Positions 1-9,133 are shown, numbered from the stretch's first letter. The stretch is DNA of 35,497 bases from Comamonadaceae bacterium (GCA_947373245.1 CANBWY010000022.1:1-35497); one strand, 5' to 3'. A program made the numbers and translations. The notes: a model not told the origin generated them from the letters alone.

Positions 1-1928
1 CCATAGCCGCCCGAGCTGCTGAGCAAGTAGGTGGCACCCGCTGGGCCCGCCACGTAGTGCAGCAGCTGGGTGCCGGCTTCTAAGTCAACCAGTGTGGTGA
101 CGGGTTGGCCGTCGCCACGTGCGCCAGGCAAGACCGACACGGGCACCGAATAGATACGACCGTTCGAGCCAAACGCGATGAAGGTGTCCACCGTGCGGCA
201 CTCAAACGTGCCGTACAAGCCGTCGCCCGACTTGAAGGCAAAGGCGCTGGCATCGTGACCGTGGCCGGTGCGTGCACGCACCCAGCCTTTTTCCGAGACC
301 ACCACGGTCACTGGCTCGTCGATGACCTTGACTTCGGCCACTGCTTTTTTCTCTTCTTGAATGAGCGTACGGCGTGGGTCGGCAAAGGTCTTGGCGTCGG
401 CCTCAATTTCTTTGACCATCAAGCGGCGCAGCGCCGAGGGGTTGCCCACGATGTCTTCAAGTTTGGCTTGGTCATCGCGCAATTCGTTGAGCTCTTGCTC
501 AATCTTGATGGCCTCCAAACGCGCCAGCTGACGCAGGCGAATTTCTAAGATGTCTTCAGCTTGTCGTTCGCTGAGTTTGAAACGCGCCATCAGCGCCTGC
601 TTGGGCTCATCGCTCTGACGGATGATGGCAATCACCTCGTCGATGTTGAGCAACACCAACTGACGGCCTTCCAAGATATGGATGCGGTCCAGCACTTTGT
701 TCAAGCGGTGCTGTGAGCGGCGCAGGATGGTTGTAGAGCGAAACTCAATCCACTCGGTCAACATGTCGCGCAACGACTTGGGCACCGGACGACCATCAAT
801 GCCCACCATGGTGAGGTTGATGGACGACGAGGTTTCCAAGCTGGTGTGCGCCAGCAAGGTGGTGATGAGTTCTTGTTGCTCAATCGTGCGGGTTTTGGGC
901 TCGAACACCAAACGCACAGCGGCGTCTTTGCTTGACTCATCGCGCACCACGTCCAACACGGCCAGCACCGTGGCTTTGAGCAAGGTTTGGTCGGCGCTCA
1001 GCGCTTTTTTGCCGGTCTTGACCTTGGGGTTGGTGAGCTCCTCAATTTCTTCCAACACGCGCTGGCTGCTCACGCCGGGTGGTAACTCATTGACCACCAG
1101 TTGCCATTGGCCACGGGCCAACTCTTCAATGGTCCAGCGCGCGCGGACTTTGAGCGAGCCACGACCGGTGCGATACGCATCGGCAATGTCAGATGCGCTG
1201 CTGATGATTTGGCCGCCACCGGGGTAATCGGGCGCAGGCAAGATTTGCAGCAACTCGGCGTCGCTCATCTTGGGCGACTTGATGAGTGCCACGCAGGCAT
1301 CGGCCACTTCGCGCAAGTTGTGGCTTGGAATTTCAGTGGCCATACCCACCGCAATGCCGCTGGCGCCGTTGAGCAAGGCAAATGGCAAACGTGCGGGCAA
1401 CTGCTTGGGCTCTTCGGTGGAGCCGTCGTAGTTGGGCTGAAAGTCCACCGTGCCTTCGTCAATTTCGTCCAGCAGCAGCGTGGTGATTTTGGCCAAACGC
1501 GCTTCGGTGTAGCGCATGGCCGCAGCGCCGTCGCCGTCGCGTGAGCCAAAGTTGCCTTGGCCGTCAATCAGCGGATAGCGTTGCGCAAAGTCTTGCGCCA
1601 TGCGCACGAGGGCTTCATACGCCGCGCTGTCTCCGTGGGGGTGGTAGCGGCCCAGCACGTCACCGACCACGCGGGCGCACTTGACGGGCTTGGCACCCGT
1701 GCTGTTGTTAGGGCCGCTAAAGCCCAAGCCCATTCGGGACATGGAATACAGAATACGGCGCTGCACCGGCTTTTGGCCATCGCACACATCGGGCAAAGCA
1801 CGGCCTTTGACCACGCTGAGCGCGTATTCAAGGTAGGCGCGTTGGGCGTAGTGGCCCAGCGCGATGTCGCCGTCGCCATCATTGTTATTGTTGGCGGTGG
1901 GCAGTCCAGGGGTTAACAAATCGGTCAT
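1..1928 (-). CDS. parC: DNA topoisomerase IV subunit A (ParC), 3' end beyond window
   Basis: This is the breakage-reunion subunit of topoisomerase IV, which decatenates daughter chromosomes together with ParE. The frame is open from an ATG at 1928 to the window start, giving about 642 residues; the C-terminal part lies outside. The N-terminus has an Asn/Gly/Asp-rich lead, then the winged-helix region with [11 protein letters not shown]. The catalytic tyrosine is in [10 protein letters not shown] at about residue 140. The quinolone-determining positions are a serine (about 101) and a glutamate (about 105), the usual susceptible residues. The tower and coiled-coil region follows, then the start of the beta-pinwheel domain ([34 protein letters not shown]). 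The start overlaps the parE stop (ATGA at 1925-1928), so the two subunits are translationally coupled in the order parE-parC. GyrA is unlikely because the partner upstream is ParE-like. Confidence 0.96.
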   Translation of the reverse strand, partial: MTDLLTPGLPTANNNNDGDGDIALGHYAQRAYLEYALSVVKGRALPDVCDGQKPVQRRILYSMSRMGLGFSGPNNSTGAKPVKCARVVGDVLGRYHPHGDSAAYEALVRMAQDFAQRYPLIDGQGNFGSRDGDGAAAMRYTEARLAKITTLLLDEIDEGTVDFQPNYDGSTEEPKQLPARLPFALLNGASGIAVGMATEIPSHNLREVADACVALIKSPKMSDAELLQILPAPDYPGGGQIISSASDIADAYRTGRGSLKVRARWTIEELARGQWQLVVNELPPGVSSQRVLEEIEELTNPKVKTGKKALSADQTLLKATVLAVLDVVRDESSKDAAVRLVFEPKTRTIEQQELITTLLAHTSLETSSSINLTMVGIDGRPVPKSLRDMLTEWIEFRSTTILRRSQHRLNKVLDRIHILEGRQLVLLNIDEVIAIIRQSDEPKQALMARFKLSERQAEDILEIRLRQLARLEAIKIEQELNELRDDQAKLEDIVGNPSALRRLMVKEIEADAKTFADPRRTLIQEEKKAVAEVKVIDEPVTVVVSEKGWVRARTGHGHDASAFAFKSGDGLYGTFECRTVDTFIAFGSNGRIYSVPVSVLPGARGDGQPVTTLVDLEAGTQLLHYVAGPAGATYLLSSSGGY

Positions 1929-3904
1929 ACGTCAATCTCAATCGAATCGCCATGCAGTTCCATCAGTTCACGGCGTGCGGCGGCTTCGCCTTTGCCCATG
2001 AGTTGCGTGATCAAACCTTCGGTGGTTGCAAAGTCCAGCAAGCCCAGTTGCACGGGCATGAGGCGACGGGTGTCGGGGTTCAAGGTGGTGTCCCACAGTT
2101 GTTCTGCGCTCATTTCGCCCAAACCTTTGAAGCGGCTGATGCTCCATTTGCCCTCAGCCACGCCGTCTTTGCGCAGCTTGTCGAGAATGGACGTGAGTTC
2201 ACCCTCGTCCAATGCGTACACCTTGGTGGCTGGCTTTTTGCCACGCGCCGGTGCGTCCACACGGAACAACGGTGGGCGCGCCACAAACACATGGCCCGCT
2301 TCGATGAGCTTGGGAAAGTGGCGAAAGAACAGCGTGAGCAACAGCACTTGGATGTGCGAGCCGTCCACGTCCGCGTCTGACAAGATGCACACCTTGCCAT
2401 AGCGCAGGCCGCTCATGTCGGGGCTGTCGTTGGGGCCGTGTGGGTCAACGCCCACGGCCACCGAGATGTCGTGAATTTCGTTGTTGGCAAACAAGCGGTC
2501 GCGTTCAACTTCCCAGGTATTGAGCACCTTGCCACGCAGCGGCAAGATGGCTTGGTTTTCTTTGTTGCGGCCCATCTTGGCGCTGCCGCCCGCAGAGTCG
2601 CCCTCGACCAAGAACACTTCGTTGTGCGCGATGTCTTTGCTCTCGCAATCGGTCAACTTGCCGGGCAACACTGCCACGCCAGAGCCTTTGCGTTTCTCAA
2701 CTTTTTGGCCTGCTTTTTGGCGGCTTTGTGCCGCTTTGATGGCCAGCTCGGCCAGCTTTTTGCCGTACTCCACATGCTGATTGAGCCACAGCTCCATCGT
2801 GGGTCGCACGTAGCTAGACACCAAACGCACCGCGTCGCGTGAGTTCAGACGCTCTTTGATTTGGCCTTGAAACTGCGGGTCCAGCACCTTGGCACTCAAC
2901 ACATAGCTGGCACGCGCAAACACGTCTTCTGGCATGAGCTTGACGCCCTTAGGCAGCAAAGCGTGCAGTTCAATGAAGCTCTTGACCGCCGTGAACAAAC
3001 CATCGCGCAAACCGCTGTCGTGCGTGCCGCCCGCGCTGGTGGGAATCAGGTTGACATAGCTTTCGCGCAGAGGTGCGCCGTCTTCGGTGAAGGCCACGGC
3101 CCATGCTGCGCCCTCGCCTTCGGCGAAGCTGTCATGGTTGCTGTCAGCAAAGCCCTCGCCTTCGAACAAAGGAATGACGGGCTCGCCGTGCAGGCTTTGC
3201 ATCACGTAGTCGCGCAGGCCGCCTTTGTAGAGCCAGTGTTGCGTGTCTTTGGTTTTTTCATTTGTGAGCGTCACGCTCACACCGGGCATGAGCACGGCTT
3301 TGCTGCGCAGCAGGTGCACCAGCTCGTTCATCGGCAAGGCCGAGGATTCAAAGTATTTGGCATCGGGCCACACGCGCACCGACGTGCCTTGCTTGCGATC
3401 GCCAGATTCTTGTTTGCGGGTGGTGAGCGGTTCAATCACGTCGCCACCCGAGAACACCAAACGCGCCACTTGGCCTTCGCGGTGTGAGGTGGCTTCCATG
3501 CGTTTGGCCAGTGCGTTGGTCACGCTCACGCCGACGCCGTGCAACCCGCCCGAAAAGCTGTAGGCGCCGCCCGAGCCTTTGTCAAACTTGCCACCCGCAT
3601 GCAAGCGGGTGAACACCAGTTCAATGACAGGGGCTTTTTCTTCGGGATGCATGCCAAACGGAATGCCGCGGCCATCGTCGTCGATGCTGACCGAGCCATC
3701 GCTGTGCAGCGTGACGCCAATTTTCTTGCCGTGACCGGCCAAGGCTTCGTCAGCCGCGTTGTCCAGCACCTCTTGAATGATGTGCAAGGGGTTGTCGGTG
3801 CGGGTGTACATGCCCGGACGCTGTTTGACGGGTTCGAGTCCTTTGAGGACGCGAATCGAGCCTTCCGAGTACTGGGGCGGAGTGGTGGGTTGCTTTGTAG
3901 CCAT
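1925..3904 (-). CDS. parE: DNA topoisomerase IV subunit B (ParE)
   Basis: This is the ATPase subunit of topoisomerase IV, 659 residues, a normal length for proteobacterial ParE and well short of GyrB (about 800). The GHKL ATPase domain shows the catalytic-base region [13 protein letters not shown] (Glu about 45, Asn about 49), DDDGRGIP (about 75-82) and the glycine-rich lid with [13 protein letters not shown]. The transducer domain contains the [17 protein letters not shown] stretch. The TOPRIM domain shows [10 protein letters not shown] (about 434-443) and DADVDGSHI. The ATG at 3904 has no Shine-Dalgarno sequence before it; a TACAAT hexamer ends 8 nt upstream, so the mRNA may be leaderless. 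A LexA-type box lies 34-49 bp upstream. parC follows with a 4-bp overlap. The divergent neighbour is an MFS transporter. Confidence 0.97.
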   Translation of the reverse strand: MATKQPTTPPQYSEGSIRVLKGLEPVKQRPGMYTRTDNPLHIIQEVLDNAADEALAGHGKKIGVTLHSDGSVSIDDDGRGIPFGMHPEEKAPVIELVFTRLHAGGKFDKGSGGAYSFSGGLHGVGVSVTNALAKRMEATSHREGQVARLVFSGGDVIEPLTTRKQESGDRKQGTSVRVWPDAKYFESSALPMNELVHLLRSKAVLMPGVSVTLTNEKTKDTQHWLYKGGLRDYVMQSLHGEPVIPLFEGEGFADSNHDSFAEGEGAAWAVAFTEDGAPLRESYVNLIPTSAGGTHDSGLRDGLFTAVKSFIELHALLPKGVKLMPEDVFARASYVLSAKVLDPQFQGQIKERLNSRDAVRLVSSYVRPTMELWLNQHVEYGKKLAELAIKAAQSRQKAGQKVEKRKGSGVAVLPGKLTDCESKDIAHNEVFLVEGDSAGGSAKMGRNKENQAILPLRGKVLNTWEVERDRLFANNEIHDISVAVGVDPHGPNDSPDMSGLRYGKVCILSDADVDGSHIQVLLLTLFFRHFPKLIEAGHVFVARPPLFRVDAPARGKKPATKVYALDEGELTSILDKLRKDGVAEGKWSISRFKGLGEMSAEQLWDTTLNPDTRRLMPVQLGLLDFATTEGLITQLMGKGEAAARRELMELHGDSIEIDV

Positions 3905-3912
3905 GGGGCAGA

Positions 3913-3918
3913 ATTGTA
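3913..3918 (-). promoter_or_regulatory. Candidate -10 element of parE (leaderless arrangement)
   Basis: On the minus strand this reads TACAAT and is followed by eight bases and the parE ATG. Transcription would start at or within 1-2 nt of the start codon. No good -35 hexamer is visible at 16-18 bp spacing. A second possible -10 (TATACA) lies upstream, inside the LexA-type box, and would give a leader of about 30 nt. I cannot choose between the two from sequence alone. Confidence 0.4.
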
Positions 3919-3937
3919 GACAGATTCAAACTCGGTA

Positions 3938-3953
3938 CTGTATAAAACAACAG
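3938..3953. promoter_or_regulatory. LexA-type SOS box between parE and the MFS gene
   Basis: The 16 bases read CTGTATAAAACAACAG, with both outer half-sites (CTGT and ACAG) perfect and an AT-rich 8-bp centre. This fits the CTGT-N8-ACAG operator used by LexA in beta- and gammaproteobacteria. It sits 34-49 bp upstream of the parE start and 79-94 bp upstream of the MFS start, so repression of parE-parC is the simpler reading. If parE is leaderless the box covers its -35 region; if the upstream TATACA is used it covers the -10. Function is inferred. Confidence 0.55.
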
Positions 3954-4031
3954 ATCAGCAGTTTTAGCAATTCATAGCGATCTGAAAACCTTGTGACAGC
4001 GCCCTTTGCCAGCATTGGGTAAAGTCACCGC

Positions 4032-5252
4032 ATGACTCACACCAACAAAACTCTGCCCCTGTGGCAAGTGCTGGCCTGCGGGGCAGCCATCGTTACCTTG
4101 TCCATGGGTGTTCGCCACGGCTTTGGCCTGTGGCTGCAACCCATCACCCAAGCACAAAATTGGACCCGCGAAAACTTCGCCATGGCCATTGCGATTCAAA
4201 ACCTCGTTTGGGGCTTTACCGGCATCTTCTCAGGCATGCTGGCAGACCGTTTTGGCGCGTTTCGCGTCATCGTGACGTGCGCGGTGTTGTACGCCTTGGG
4301 TTTGGTCGGCATGGCGTATGCGTCCACACCCGCCTTGTTCACGGCCACGGCGGGCGTAGTGATTGGCATGGCCCAAGCGGGCACGACCTATGCCGTGATT
4401 TATGGCGTGATTGGGCGCAACGTGAGTGCGGCCAAACGCTCTTGGGCCATGGGTGTGGCAGCAGCGGCTGGCTCGTTCGGGCAGTTTTTGATGGTACCCA
4501 CCGAGGGCTACTTGATTGGTAACTTTGGCTGGCAAGAGGCCTTGGTGTGGTTGTCGTTGGCCACTTTGCTCATCATTCCACTGGCCTATGGCTTGCGCGA
4601 ACCTGGTTTTGGTGGTGGCGCAACGCCACACCGCGATCAATCCATCATGCATGCGCTGCGTGAGGCCATGAACTACCGCAGTTTTCAGTTGCTAATGGCG
4701 GGCTACTTTGTGTGCGGCTTCCAGGTGGTGTTCATTGGCGTGCACATGCCCAGCTATTTGAAAGACCATGGCTTGTCGCCTGCGGTGGCCAGCATTGCCT
4801 TGGCGCTGATTGGTTTGTTCAACGTGTTTGGCACCTACATCGCAGGTAGCTTGGGACAGCACATGGCCAAGCGCAAAATTTTGTCGTTCATTTACTTCTC
4901 GCGCTCCATCGCCATCGTGCTGTTTTTGCTGGCACCGCTCACCCCCATGAGCGTGTACATCTTCTCGAGTGTGATGGGCTTTTTGTGGCTCTCGACCGTG
5001 CCGCCCACCAACGCGGTGGTGGCACAAATTTTTGGCGTGGCGCATTTGTCGATGCTGGGTGGCTTTGTGTTCTTTAGCCACCAAATTGGCAGCTTCATGG
5101 GCGTGTGGCTGGGCGGCTACTTGTACGACAAAACTGGCAGCTACGACATCGTTTGGTACATCTCGATTGCGCTGGGCGTGCTGGCGGCCATCGTGAACTT
5201 GCCAGTGAATGAAAACGCCATCACCCGCGAAGCCAACACGGTGGCGGCGTGA
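4032..5252 (+). CDS. MFS transporter, 12 membrane segments
   Basis: This 406-residue inner-membrane protein has about twelve hydrophobic segments and the major facilitator signature between TM2 and TM3 (GMLADRFGAFRV, a GxLaDRxGxRxv-type motif, about residues 69-80). The first segment carries GVRHGFGLWLQPIT, a form seen in the monocarboxylate/oxalate-formate-like branch of the family, which suggests a small organic anion substrate; no substrate can be assigned. The start at 4032 has only a weak GGGTAAAG-like sequence upstream. The stop overlaps the GTG of the next small gene by 3 bases (GTGA), so at least two genes are co-translated, and the methyltransferase follows at once. It is divergent from parE across 127 bp. 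Confidence 0.88.
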   Translation: MTHTNKTLPLWQVLACGAAIVTLSMGVRHGFGLWLQPITQAQNWTRENFAMAIAIQNLVWGFTGIFSGMLADRFGAFRVIVTCAVLYALGLVGMAYASTPALFTATAGVVIGMAQAGTTYAVIYGVIGRNVSAAKRSWAMGVAAAAGSFGQFLMVPTEGYLIGNFGWQEALVWLSLATLLIIPLAYGLREPGFGGGATPHRDQSIMHALREAMNYRSFQLLMAGYFVCGFQVVFIGVHMPSYLKDHGLSPAVASIALALIGLFNVFGTYIAGSLGQHMAKRKILSFIYFSRSIAIVLFLLAPLTPMSVYIFSSVMGFLWLSTVPPTNAVVAQIFGVAHLSMLGGFVFFSHQIGSFMGVWLGGYLYDKTGSYDIVWYISIALGVLAAIVNLPVNENAITREANTVAA

Positions 5253-5413
5253 GCGCACAAACGCACGAACCCCTGCGCCCACCTATTCGCAACCTCCTGC
5301 GCCAAGCGCTGATTGGCATGGCCTGCGCAGGCGTGTTGCTCGGGGTGATGTGGCTGTATCTGCGACCCGATTTTTTGCTGACCTTGGCCAACCAAGTGTG
5401 GGGGTGTTTCTGA
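5249..5413 (+). CDS. Small single-pass membrane protein, 54 residues
   Basis: A short frame opens at GTG 5249, which overlaps the MFS stop (GTGA), and ends at a TGA one base before the methyltransferase ATG at 5415. It encodes a positively charged N-terminus (PPIRNLLRQ), one hydrophobic segment at about residues 20-38 (ALIGMACAGVLLGVMWLYL) and a tail ending in LANQVWGCF. Start/stop overlap on both sides, a clear membrane helix and an arginine-rich cytoplasmic side support a real gene, though it is below usual length cut-offs. The tail looks like that of short conserved proteins I associate with Burkholderiales. Function is unknown; a helper of the MFS transporter is possible but unproven. Confidence 0.72.
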   Translation: MSAQTHEPLRPPIRNLLRQALIGMACAGVLLGVMWLYLRPDFLLTLANQVWGCF

Positions 5414-5414
5414 C

Positions 5415-5981
5415 ATGACCGGGCTGCTTCACGGGCAAACGCCCACCTCGGCGTGGGTGGACCGCTGGACGCACCTGCTATCGGCCCACAGCAGCGTGCT
5501 GGACTTGGCCTGCGGGCACGGCCGCCATGTGCGCCACTTTGCCAGCCTCGGGCACCGTGTCACCGGTGTGGACCGCAACCCTGAGGCGCTGGCATCCCTC
5601 GCCTCTATCCGACCCTTGTGCGAAACGGTCTGTGCCGATCTCGAAAACGGCCCTTGGCCACTGCTGGGCCGCAGCTTCGACGCGGTGGTGGTCACCAACT
5701 ACCTCTGGCGCCCTTTGTGGCCCCACATCTTGGCCAGCTTGGCCCCCAACGGTGTGCTGATTTACGAAACCTTTGCGACTGGCAACGAAAGCGTGGGCAA
5801 GCCCTCGCGGCCTGACTTTTTACTGCGCACGGGCGAACTCCTGAGCGTGTGCCAACCACTGCGCGTCGTGGCGTTTGAAGAGGGTTTTCTGACTCACCCC
5901 GAACGCTTTGTGCAACGCATCGTGGCCGTTCGCGAACCCAGCCCTGCGCAACCCCCCATGCGCTACCCGCTTTCCAACTGA
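5415..5981 (+). CDS. Class I SAM-dependent methyltransferase
   Basis: This 188-residue protein carries SAM-binding motif I (VLDLACGHGRH, about residues 28-38), an acidic motif II end (VTGVDRN) and motif IV (FDAVVVTNYLWRP, about 88-100). It resembles the TehB-like/methyltransferase-11 group of small Rossmann methyltransferases. The tail holds LTHPERFVQRIVAVRE. The substrate is not evident. The ATG at 5415 follows the stop of the 54-residue gene after one base, so it is probably translated from the MFS transcript. It ends about 55 bp before the dapA start. Confidence 0.88.
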   Translation: MTGLLHGQTPTSAWVDRWTHLLSAHSSVLDLACGHGRHVRHFASLGHRVTGVDRNPEALASLASIRPLCETVCADLENGPWPLLGRSFDAVVVTNYLWRPLWPHILASLAPNGVLIYETFATGNESVGKPSRPDFLLRTGELLSVCQPLRVVAFEEGFLTHPERFVQRIVAVREPSPAQPPMRYPLSN

Positions 5982-6000
5982 ATACGTCGCTGGCAATCGC

Positions 6001-6006
6001 TAGAAT
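6001..6006 (+). promoter_or_regulatory. Candidate -10 element of dapA-bamC
   Basis: The hexamer TAGAAT (five of six consensus bases) lies 30 bp before the dapA start, in the short gap after the methyltransferase. No convincing -35 is present, so this is only a candidate. Confidence 0.3.
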
Positions 6007-6036
6007 GAACGTTTTTCCTTGACCGAACCAACGGAC

Positions 6037-6930
6037 ATGACACCCATTACCGGCAGCATCGTGGCTTTGACCACCCCCATGCATCAAGACGGCAGCGTCG
6101 ACTACCCCACCCTGCGCAAACTGATCGATTGGCACATTGCCGAAGGCACCGATTGCATCGGCGTCGTGGGCACCACGGGCGAGTCGCCCACGGTGAACGT
6201 GGAAGAACACTGCGAAATCATCCGCGTGTCTGTCGAACAAGCGGCCAAACACACCGAGCGTCATGTGCCCATCATGGCCGGCTGCGGTGCTAACTCAACC
6301 GCTGAAGCGATTGAGCTGGCCAAGTTCGCCAAGAAAGTTGGCGCACATTGCCAGCTGCAAGTGGTGCCCTACTACAACAAGCCCACCCAAGAAGGCCAAT
6401 ACCTGCACTTCAAAGCCATCGCCGAAGCGGTGGACTTGCCCGTGATCTTGTACAACGTGCCCGGCCGCTCAGTGGCCGATATGGCGCACGACACCGTGCT
6501 GCGTTTGGCCCAAGTGCCTGGCATCGTGGGTATCAAGGAAGCCACAGGCAACATCGAACGCGCCCAATGGCTGATTCGCGATGTGCCCAAGGGCTTCGCC
6601 GTCTACTCAGGCGATGACCCCACCGCCGTGGCTTTGATGCTGTGCGGCGGCCAAGGCAACATCAGCGTGACCGCCAACGTGGCCCCACGCTTGATGCATG
6701 AGCTGTGCGTGGCCGCGATCGCTGGCGACGTGAAGCGCGCCATGGACATCCAATTCAAGTTGATGCCCGTTCACAAGCACTTGTTTGTGGAAGCCAACCC
6801 CATTCCCGTGAAGTGGGCCATGAAGCGCATGGGCCTCGCCGGCCCTACCCTGCGCTTGCCCATGACCGAGCTCACGCCCGCCAATGAACCCGTGGTGGAA
6901 GGCGCTTTGCGCGCTGCTGGTTTGATCTGA
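6037..6930 (+). CDS. dapA: 4-hydroxy-tetrahydrodipicolinate synthase
   Basis: DapA condenses pyruvate with aspartate semialdehyde, the first committed step of lysine and meso-diaminopimelate synthesis, in the cytoplasm. From the ATG at 6037 the protein has 297 residues, close to the 292 of E. coli. Key residues are present: the GTTGES loop (Thr about 46-47), YYNKPTQEG (Tyr about 112), the proton-relay Tyr about 139 in LYNVPGRS with Arg about 144, and the Schiff-base Lys about 167 in GIKEATGN. An in-frame TTG at 6019 would add six residues but has no better ribosome site and is not typical of the family. bamC follows after 20 bp, the same order as dapA-bamC in many proteobacteria. Confidence 0.97.
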   Translation: MTPITGSIVALTTPMHQDGSVDYPTLRKLIDWHIAEGTDCIGVVGTTGESPTVNVEEHCEIIRVSVEQAAKHTERHVPIMAGCGANSTAEAIELAKFAKKVGAHCQLQVVPYYNKPTQEGQYLHFKAIAEAVDLPVILYNVPGRSVADMAHDTVLRLAQVPGIVGIKEATGNIERAQWLIRDVPKGFAVYSGDDPTAVALMLCGGQGNISVTANVAPRLMHELCVAAIAGDVKRAMDIQFKLMPVHKHLFVEANPIPVKWAMKRMGLAGPTLRLPMTELTPANEPVVEGALRAAGLI

Positions 6931-6950
6931 TTGTTGAAAAGGCCTTGTCT

Positions 6951-8051
6951 GTGAAATCTTCTCTTGTTTTGAATCGCTCAGCCATCGCGCTGGCCACTTT
7001 GGTTTTGCTCAGCGCTTGCAGTTCCATCATGGACGGCGACAAGGTCAACTACAAAACCCAAGGCGGCACCAAAGTCGTGCCCCTGGACATTCCACCCGAC
7101 CTAAGCCAACTCACCCGTGACACCCGCTATGTTGTGCCTGGCAGCGCTGTGAGCGCCAGCACCATGGGCATTCGCCCCGTTGAAGCCGTAGCAACCACCG
7201 CGGCCAAGCAAGTCAATGACGTGCGCATTGAGCGCGACGGCCAACAGCGCTGGCTGGTGGTCAACCGCTCGGCTGACCTGGTGTGGCCCGTGGTGCAAGA
7301 GTTTTGGAAAGAAAACGGCTTTCAATACGTGGTCGAGCAACAGCAACTGGGATTGCTAGAAACTGAATGGGCCGAAAACCGCGCAAAAATTCCACAAGAC
7401 TTCGTGCGTCGCATGATCGGCAAAGTCGTCGATGGTCTTTACTCATCCGGCGAACGTGACAAATTCCGTACCCGCATCGAACGCAACAGCACCGGTGGCG
7501 TAGACATCTTCGTGACCCACCGCGGCATGACCGAAGAATACAAAGATCAGGCCAAGACCGGTACCATTTGGGTTCCTCGCCCCAACGACCCCGAGTTGGA
7601 AGCCGAATTTTTGAGCCGTTTGATGATCAAACTGGGGGCCTCTGCCGAGCAGGCCAAAGCCAGTATCGTCCCCACCGACATTGCAGCCAAGAAAACCACC
7701 TTGGTCACCCAAGACAATGTCTCGCAATTGCGCATTCCTGACTCGTTTGACATCGCTTGGCGACGCGTCGGTTTGGCACTGGACCGCACCGGCTTCACGG
7801 TGGAAGACCGTGACCGTGCACAAGGCCTGTACTTTGTGCGCTATGTAGACACGGCAGCCAAAGAAGAAAAAGGCTTCTTCAGCAAACTCTTCAGCGCCTC
7901 CACCCCTGACACCGGCCCTGTGAAATACCGCATTGCCATTCGTCAAGCAGAGAACATCGCCGAAGTCACCGTGCAAAACGCGGCAGGCGTGGCAGAAAAC
8001 AGCCCTGTGACCCAGCGCATCTTGAAGCTGCTGGCCGACGACCTGCGCTGA
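6951..8051 (+). CDS. bamC: Outer membrane assembly lipoprotein BamC (NlpB)
   Basis: BamC is a lipoprotein of the BAM complex that inserts beta-barrel proteins into the outer membrane. The start is set at GTG 6951, eight bases after AAAAGG; a TTG at 6945 is too close to that site. The protein then has 366 residues. A lipoprotein signal ends in LLSAC with the lipidated Cys at about 23, followed by the unfolded N-terminal segment that binds BamD (MDGDKVNYKTQG, VVPLDIPPDLSQLTRDTRY) and two helix-grip domains. Placement after dapA supports the call. The metallo-beta-lactamase gene follows after 24 bp in the same direction. Confidence 0.94.
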   Translation: MKSSLVLNRSAIALATLVLLSACSSIMDGDKVNYKTQGGTKVVPLDIPPDLSQLTRDTRYVVPGSAVSASTMGIRPVEAVATTAAKQVNDVRIERDGQQRWLVVNRSADLVWPVVQEFWKENGFQYVVEQQQLGLLETEWAENRAKIPQDFVRRMIGKVVDGLYSSGERDKFRTRIERNSTGGVDIFVTHRGMTEEYKDQAKTGTIWVPRPNDPELEAEFLSRLMIKLGASAEQAKASIVPTDIAAKKTTLVTQDNVSQLRIPDSFDIAWRRVGLALDRTGFTVEDRDRAQGLYFVRYVDTAAKEEKGFFSKLFSASTPDTGPVKYRIAIRQAENIAEVTVQNAAGVAENSPVTQRILKLLADDLR

Positions 8052-8075
8052 GAGGCACACGTCTGACCCCGCGCC

Positions 8076-8861
8076 ATGCTGCGCTTTAAAAGCCTGGGCA
8101 GTGGCAGCTCCGGAAACGCCACTTTGGTTGAAGCCCAAAGTGGCGCACACACCACCCGCTTGTTGATCGATTGCGGGCTACGCCTGCGTGATCTAGAAGC
8201 TCGTTTGGTCGAAGCCGGCACATGTGCAGACGAACTCGACGCCATCTTCATCACCCACGAACACGGCGACCATGTGGGTTGTGCGCGTAGCTTGGTCAAG
8301 CGTTATGCCACACCGCTTTGGATGAGCCAAGGCACATGGCTGGCCATGGCCGATGAAGCGTGGGCACCCCACCAACATTTGCTAAATGTGGCGCGTGATG
8401 GGATTGCCATCCATTTAGATGCGCTGCAAGCGCTGCCCTTTACCGTGCCGCATGACGCGCGCGAGCCCTTGCAGCTGCGTTGCTCTGATGGTGACAGACA
8501 TTTGGGCGTAGTGACCGATTTGGGCCATGCCTCGTCGCACGTGGTGAGCGCCTTGCAAGGTTGCCATGCCTTGTTGCTAGAAGCCAACCACGACCCAGAC
8601 ATGCTGCAAGCCTGCGCCTACCCGAACTTTTTAAAACAACGTGTGGCTGGGCCTTGGGGACATTTGGCCAACGCCGCCGCGGCAGACTTGTTGGCCAAGG
8701 TCAAGCACGCGCAGCTGCGTTACGTGTTGGCCGCGCATTTGAGTGAGCGCAACAACACCCCCGACTTGGCCCGCGCCAGCCTCAGCCATGCACTAGGGTG
8801 CGCACCTTTAGACATTGACGTGGCAGACCCCATCACCGGCTCTGCTTGGATGCAGGTTTAA
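8076..8861 (+). CDS. Metallo-beta-lactamase-fold protein, YycJ/WalJ-like
   Basis: This 261-residue cytoplasmic protein begins with FKSLGSGSSGNATLVE, typical of the YycJ/WalJ branch of the metallo-beta-lactamase superfamily. The metal site THEHGDHVG is at about residues 60-68 (His61, His63, Asp65, His66). Further metal-ligand candidates are TDLGHAS (about 149-155) and AAHLSERNNTP near the C-terminus, where the family has a conserved His and Asn. Relatives are described as exonuclease-like or cell-wall-linked hydrolases, but the exact substrate is not settled. It is the last gene of the dapA-bamC group and is followed by a strong two-way terminator. Confidence 0.9.
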   Translation: MLRFKSLGSGSSGNATLVEAQSGAHTTRLLIDCGLRLRDLEARLVEAGTCADELDAIFITHEHGDHVGCARSLVKRYATPLWMSQGTWLAMADEAWAPHQHLLNVARDGIAIHLDALQALPFTVPHDAREPLQLRCSDGDRHLGVVTDLGHASSHVVSALQGCHALLLEANHDPDMLQACAYPNFLKQRVAGPWGHLANAAAADLLAKVKHAQLRYVLAAHLSERNNTPDLARASLSHALGCAPLDIDVADPITGSAWMQV

Positions 8862-8884
8862 CCCGATATGCAGCGACGCCCATG

Positions 8885-8911
8885 AAAAAAGCCACCCGAA
8901 GGTGGCTTTTT
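8885..8911. terminator. Bidirectional Rho-independent terminator
   Basis: A perfect GCCACC/GGTGGC stem with a CGAA loop is flanked by an A-run on the left and a T-run on the right, so it works in both directions. It separates the convergent bamC-side operon (plus) from the small lipoprotein gene (minus), whose stop is 20 bp away. Confidence 0.9.
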
Positions 8912-8930
8912 GAGTCAGTTCGAAAACTGA

Positions 8931-9104
8931 TTACTTGCTGGCAGCTTCAGAAGCTGGTGCAGCGGCTTCAGATGCTGGAGCAGCAGCTTCAACAGCAGCA
9001 GAAGCAGCAACAGGAGCGGCTTCGACAGCAGGGGCTTCTTTTTTGCCGCAAGCGACGAGAGCGGCAGCAGCCAAGAGAGATGCCAACAGGATTGACTTGT
9101 TCAT
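8931..9104 (-). CDS. Small Ala/Pro/Glu-rich lipoprotein, 57 residues
   Basis: From the ATG at 9104 the product is a 57-residue protein with a short lipoprotein signal (MNKSILLASLLAAAALVAC) whose lipidated Cys is residue 19. The mature part is only 39 residues: GKKEAP followed by low-complexity Ala/Pro/Ser/Glu sequence, with a seven-residue repeat (AAPASEA) encoded by a 21-bp repeat. A good AAGGAAAA ribosome site lies just upstream. A longer in-frame start at 9194 would destroy the signal peptide and is rejected. It is monocistronic, with its own sigma-70-like promoter, a structured leader of about 95 nt and a strong terminator, which implies high expression. Short lipoproteins of this composition are common in Comamonadaceae; function is unknown. 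A flexible envelope spacer is one guess. Confidence 0.85.
   Translation of the reverse strand: MNKSILLASLLAAAALVACGKKEAPAVEAAPVAASAAVEAAAPASEAAAPASEAASK
8944..8985. repeat. 21-bp tandem repeat inside the small lipoprotein gene
   Basis: Two adjacent 21-bp units (8944-8964 and 8965-8985) match at 18 of 21 positions and encode a seven-residue Ala/Pro/Ser/Glu unit. A partial third unit follows. The differences are mostly silent, so the repeat is kept at protein level and could vary in copy number between strains. Confidence 0.8.
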
Positions 9105-9133
9105 GTTAATTTTCCTTAAGGGGGGGATGAAAA

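Noticed and set aside
6019-6036. TTG at 6019 as the dapA start
   Set aside because: It adds six residues outside the family alignment and has no ribosome site; the ATG at 6037 fits DapA length and start.
8944-8985. Short tandem repeat as a CRISPR-like array
   Set aside because: Units abut without spacers and are in-frame coding repeats of an Ala-rich lipoprotein.
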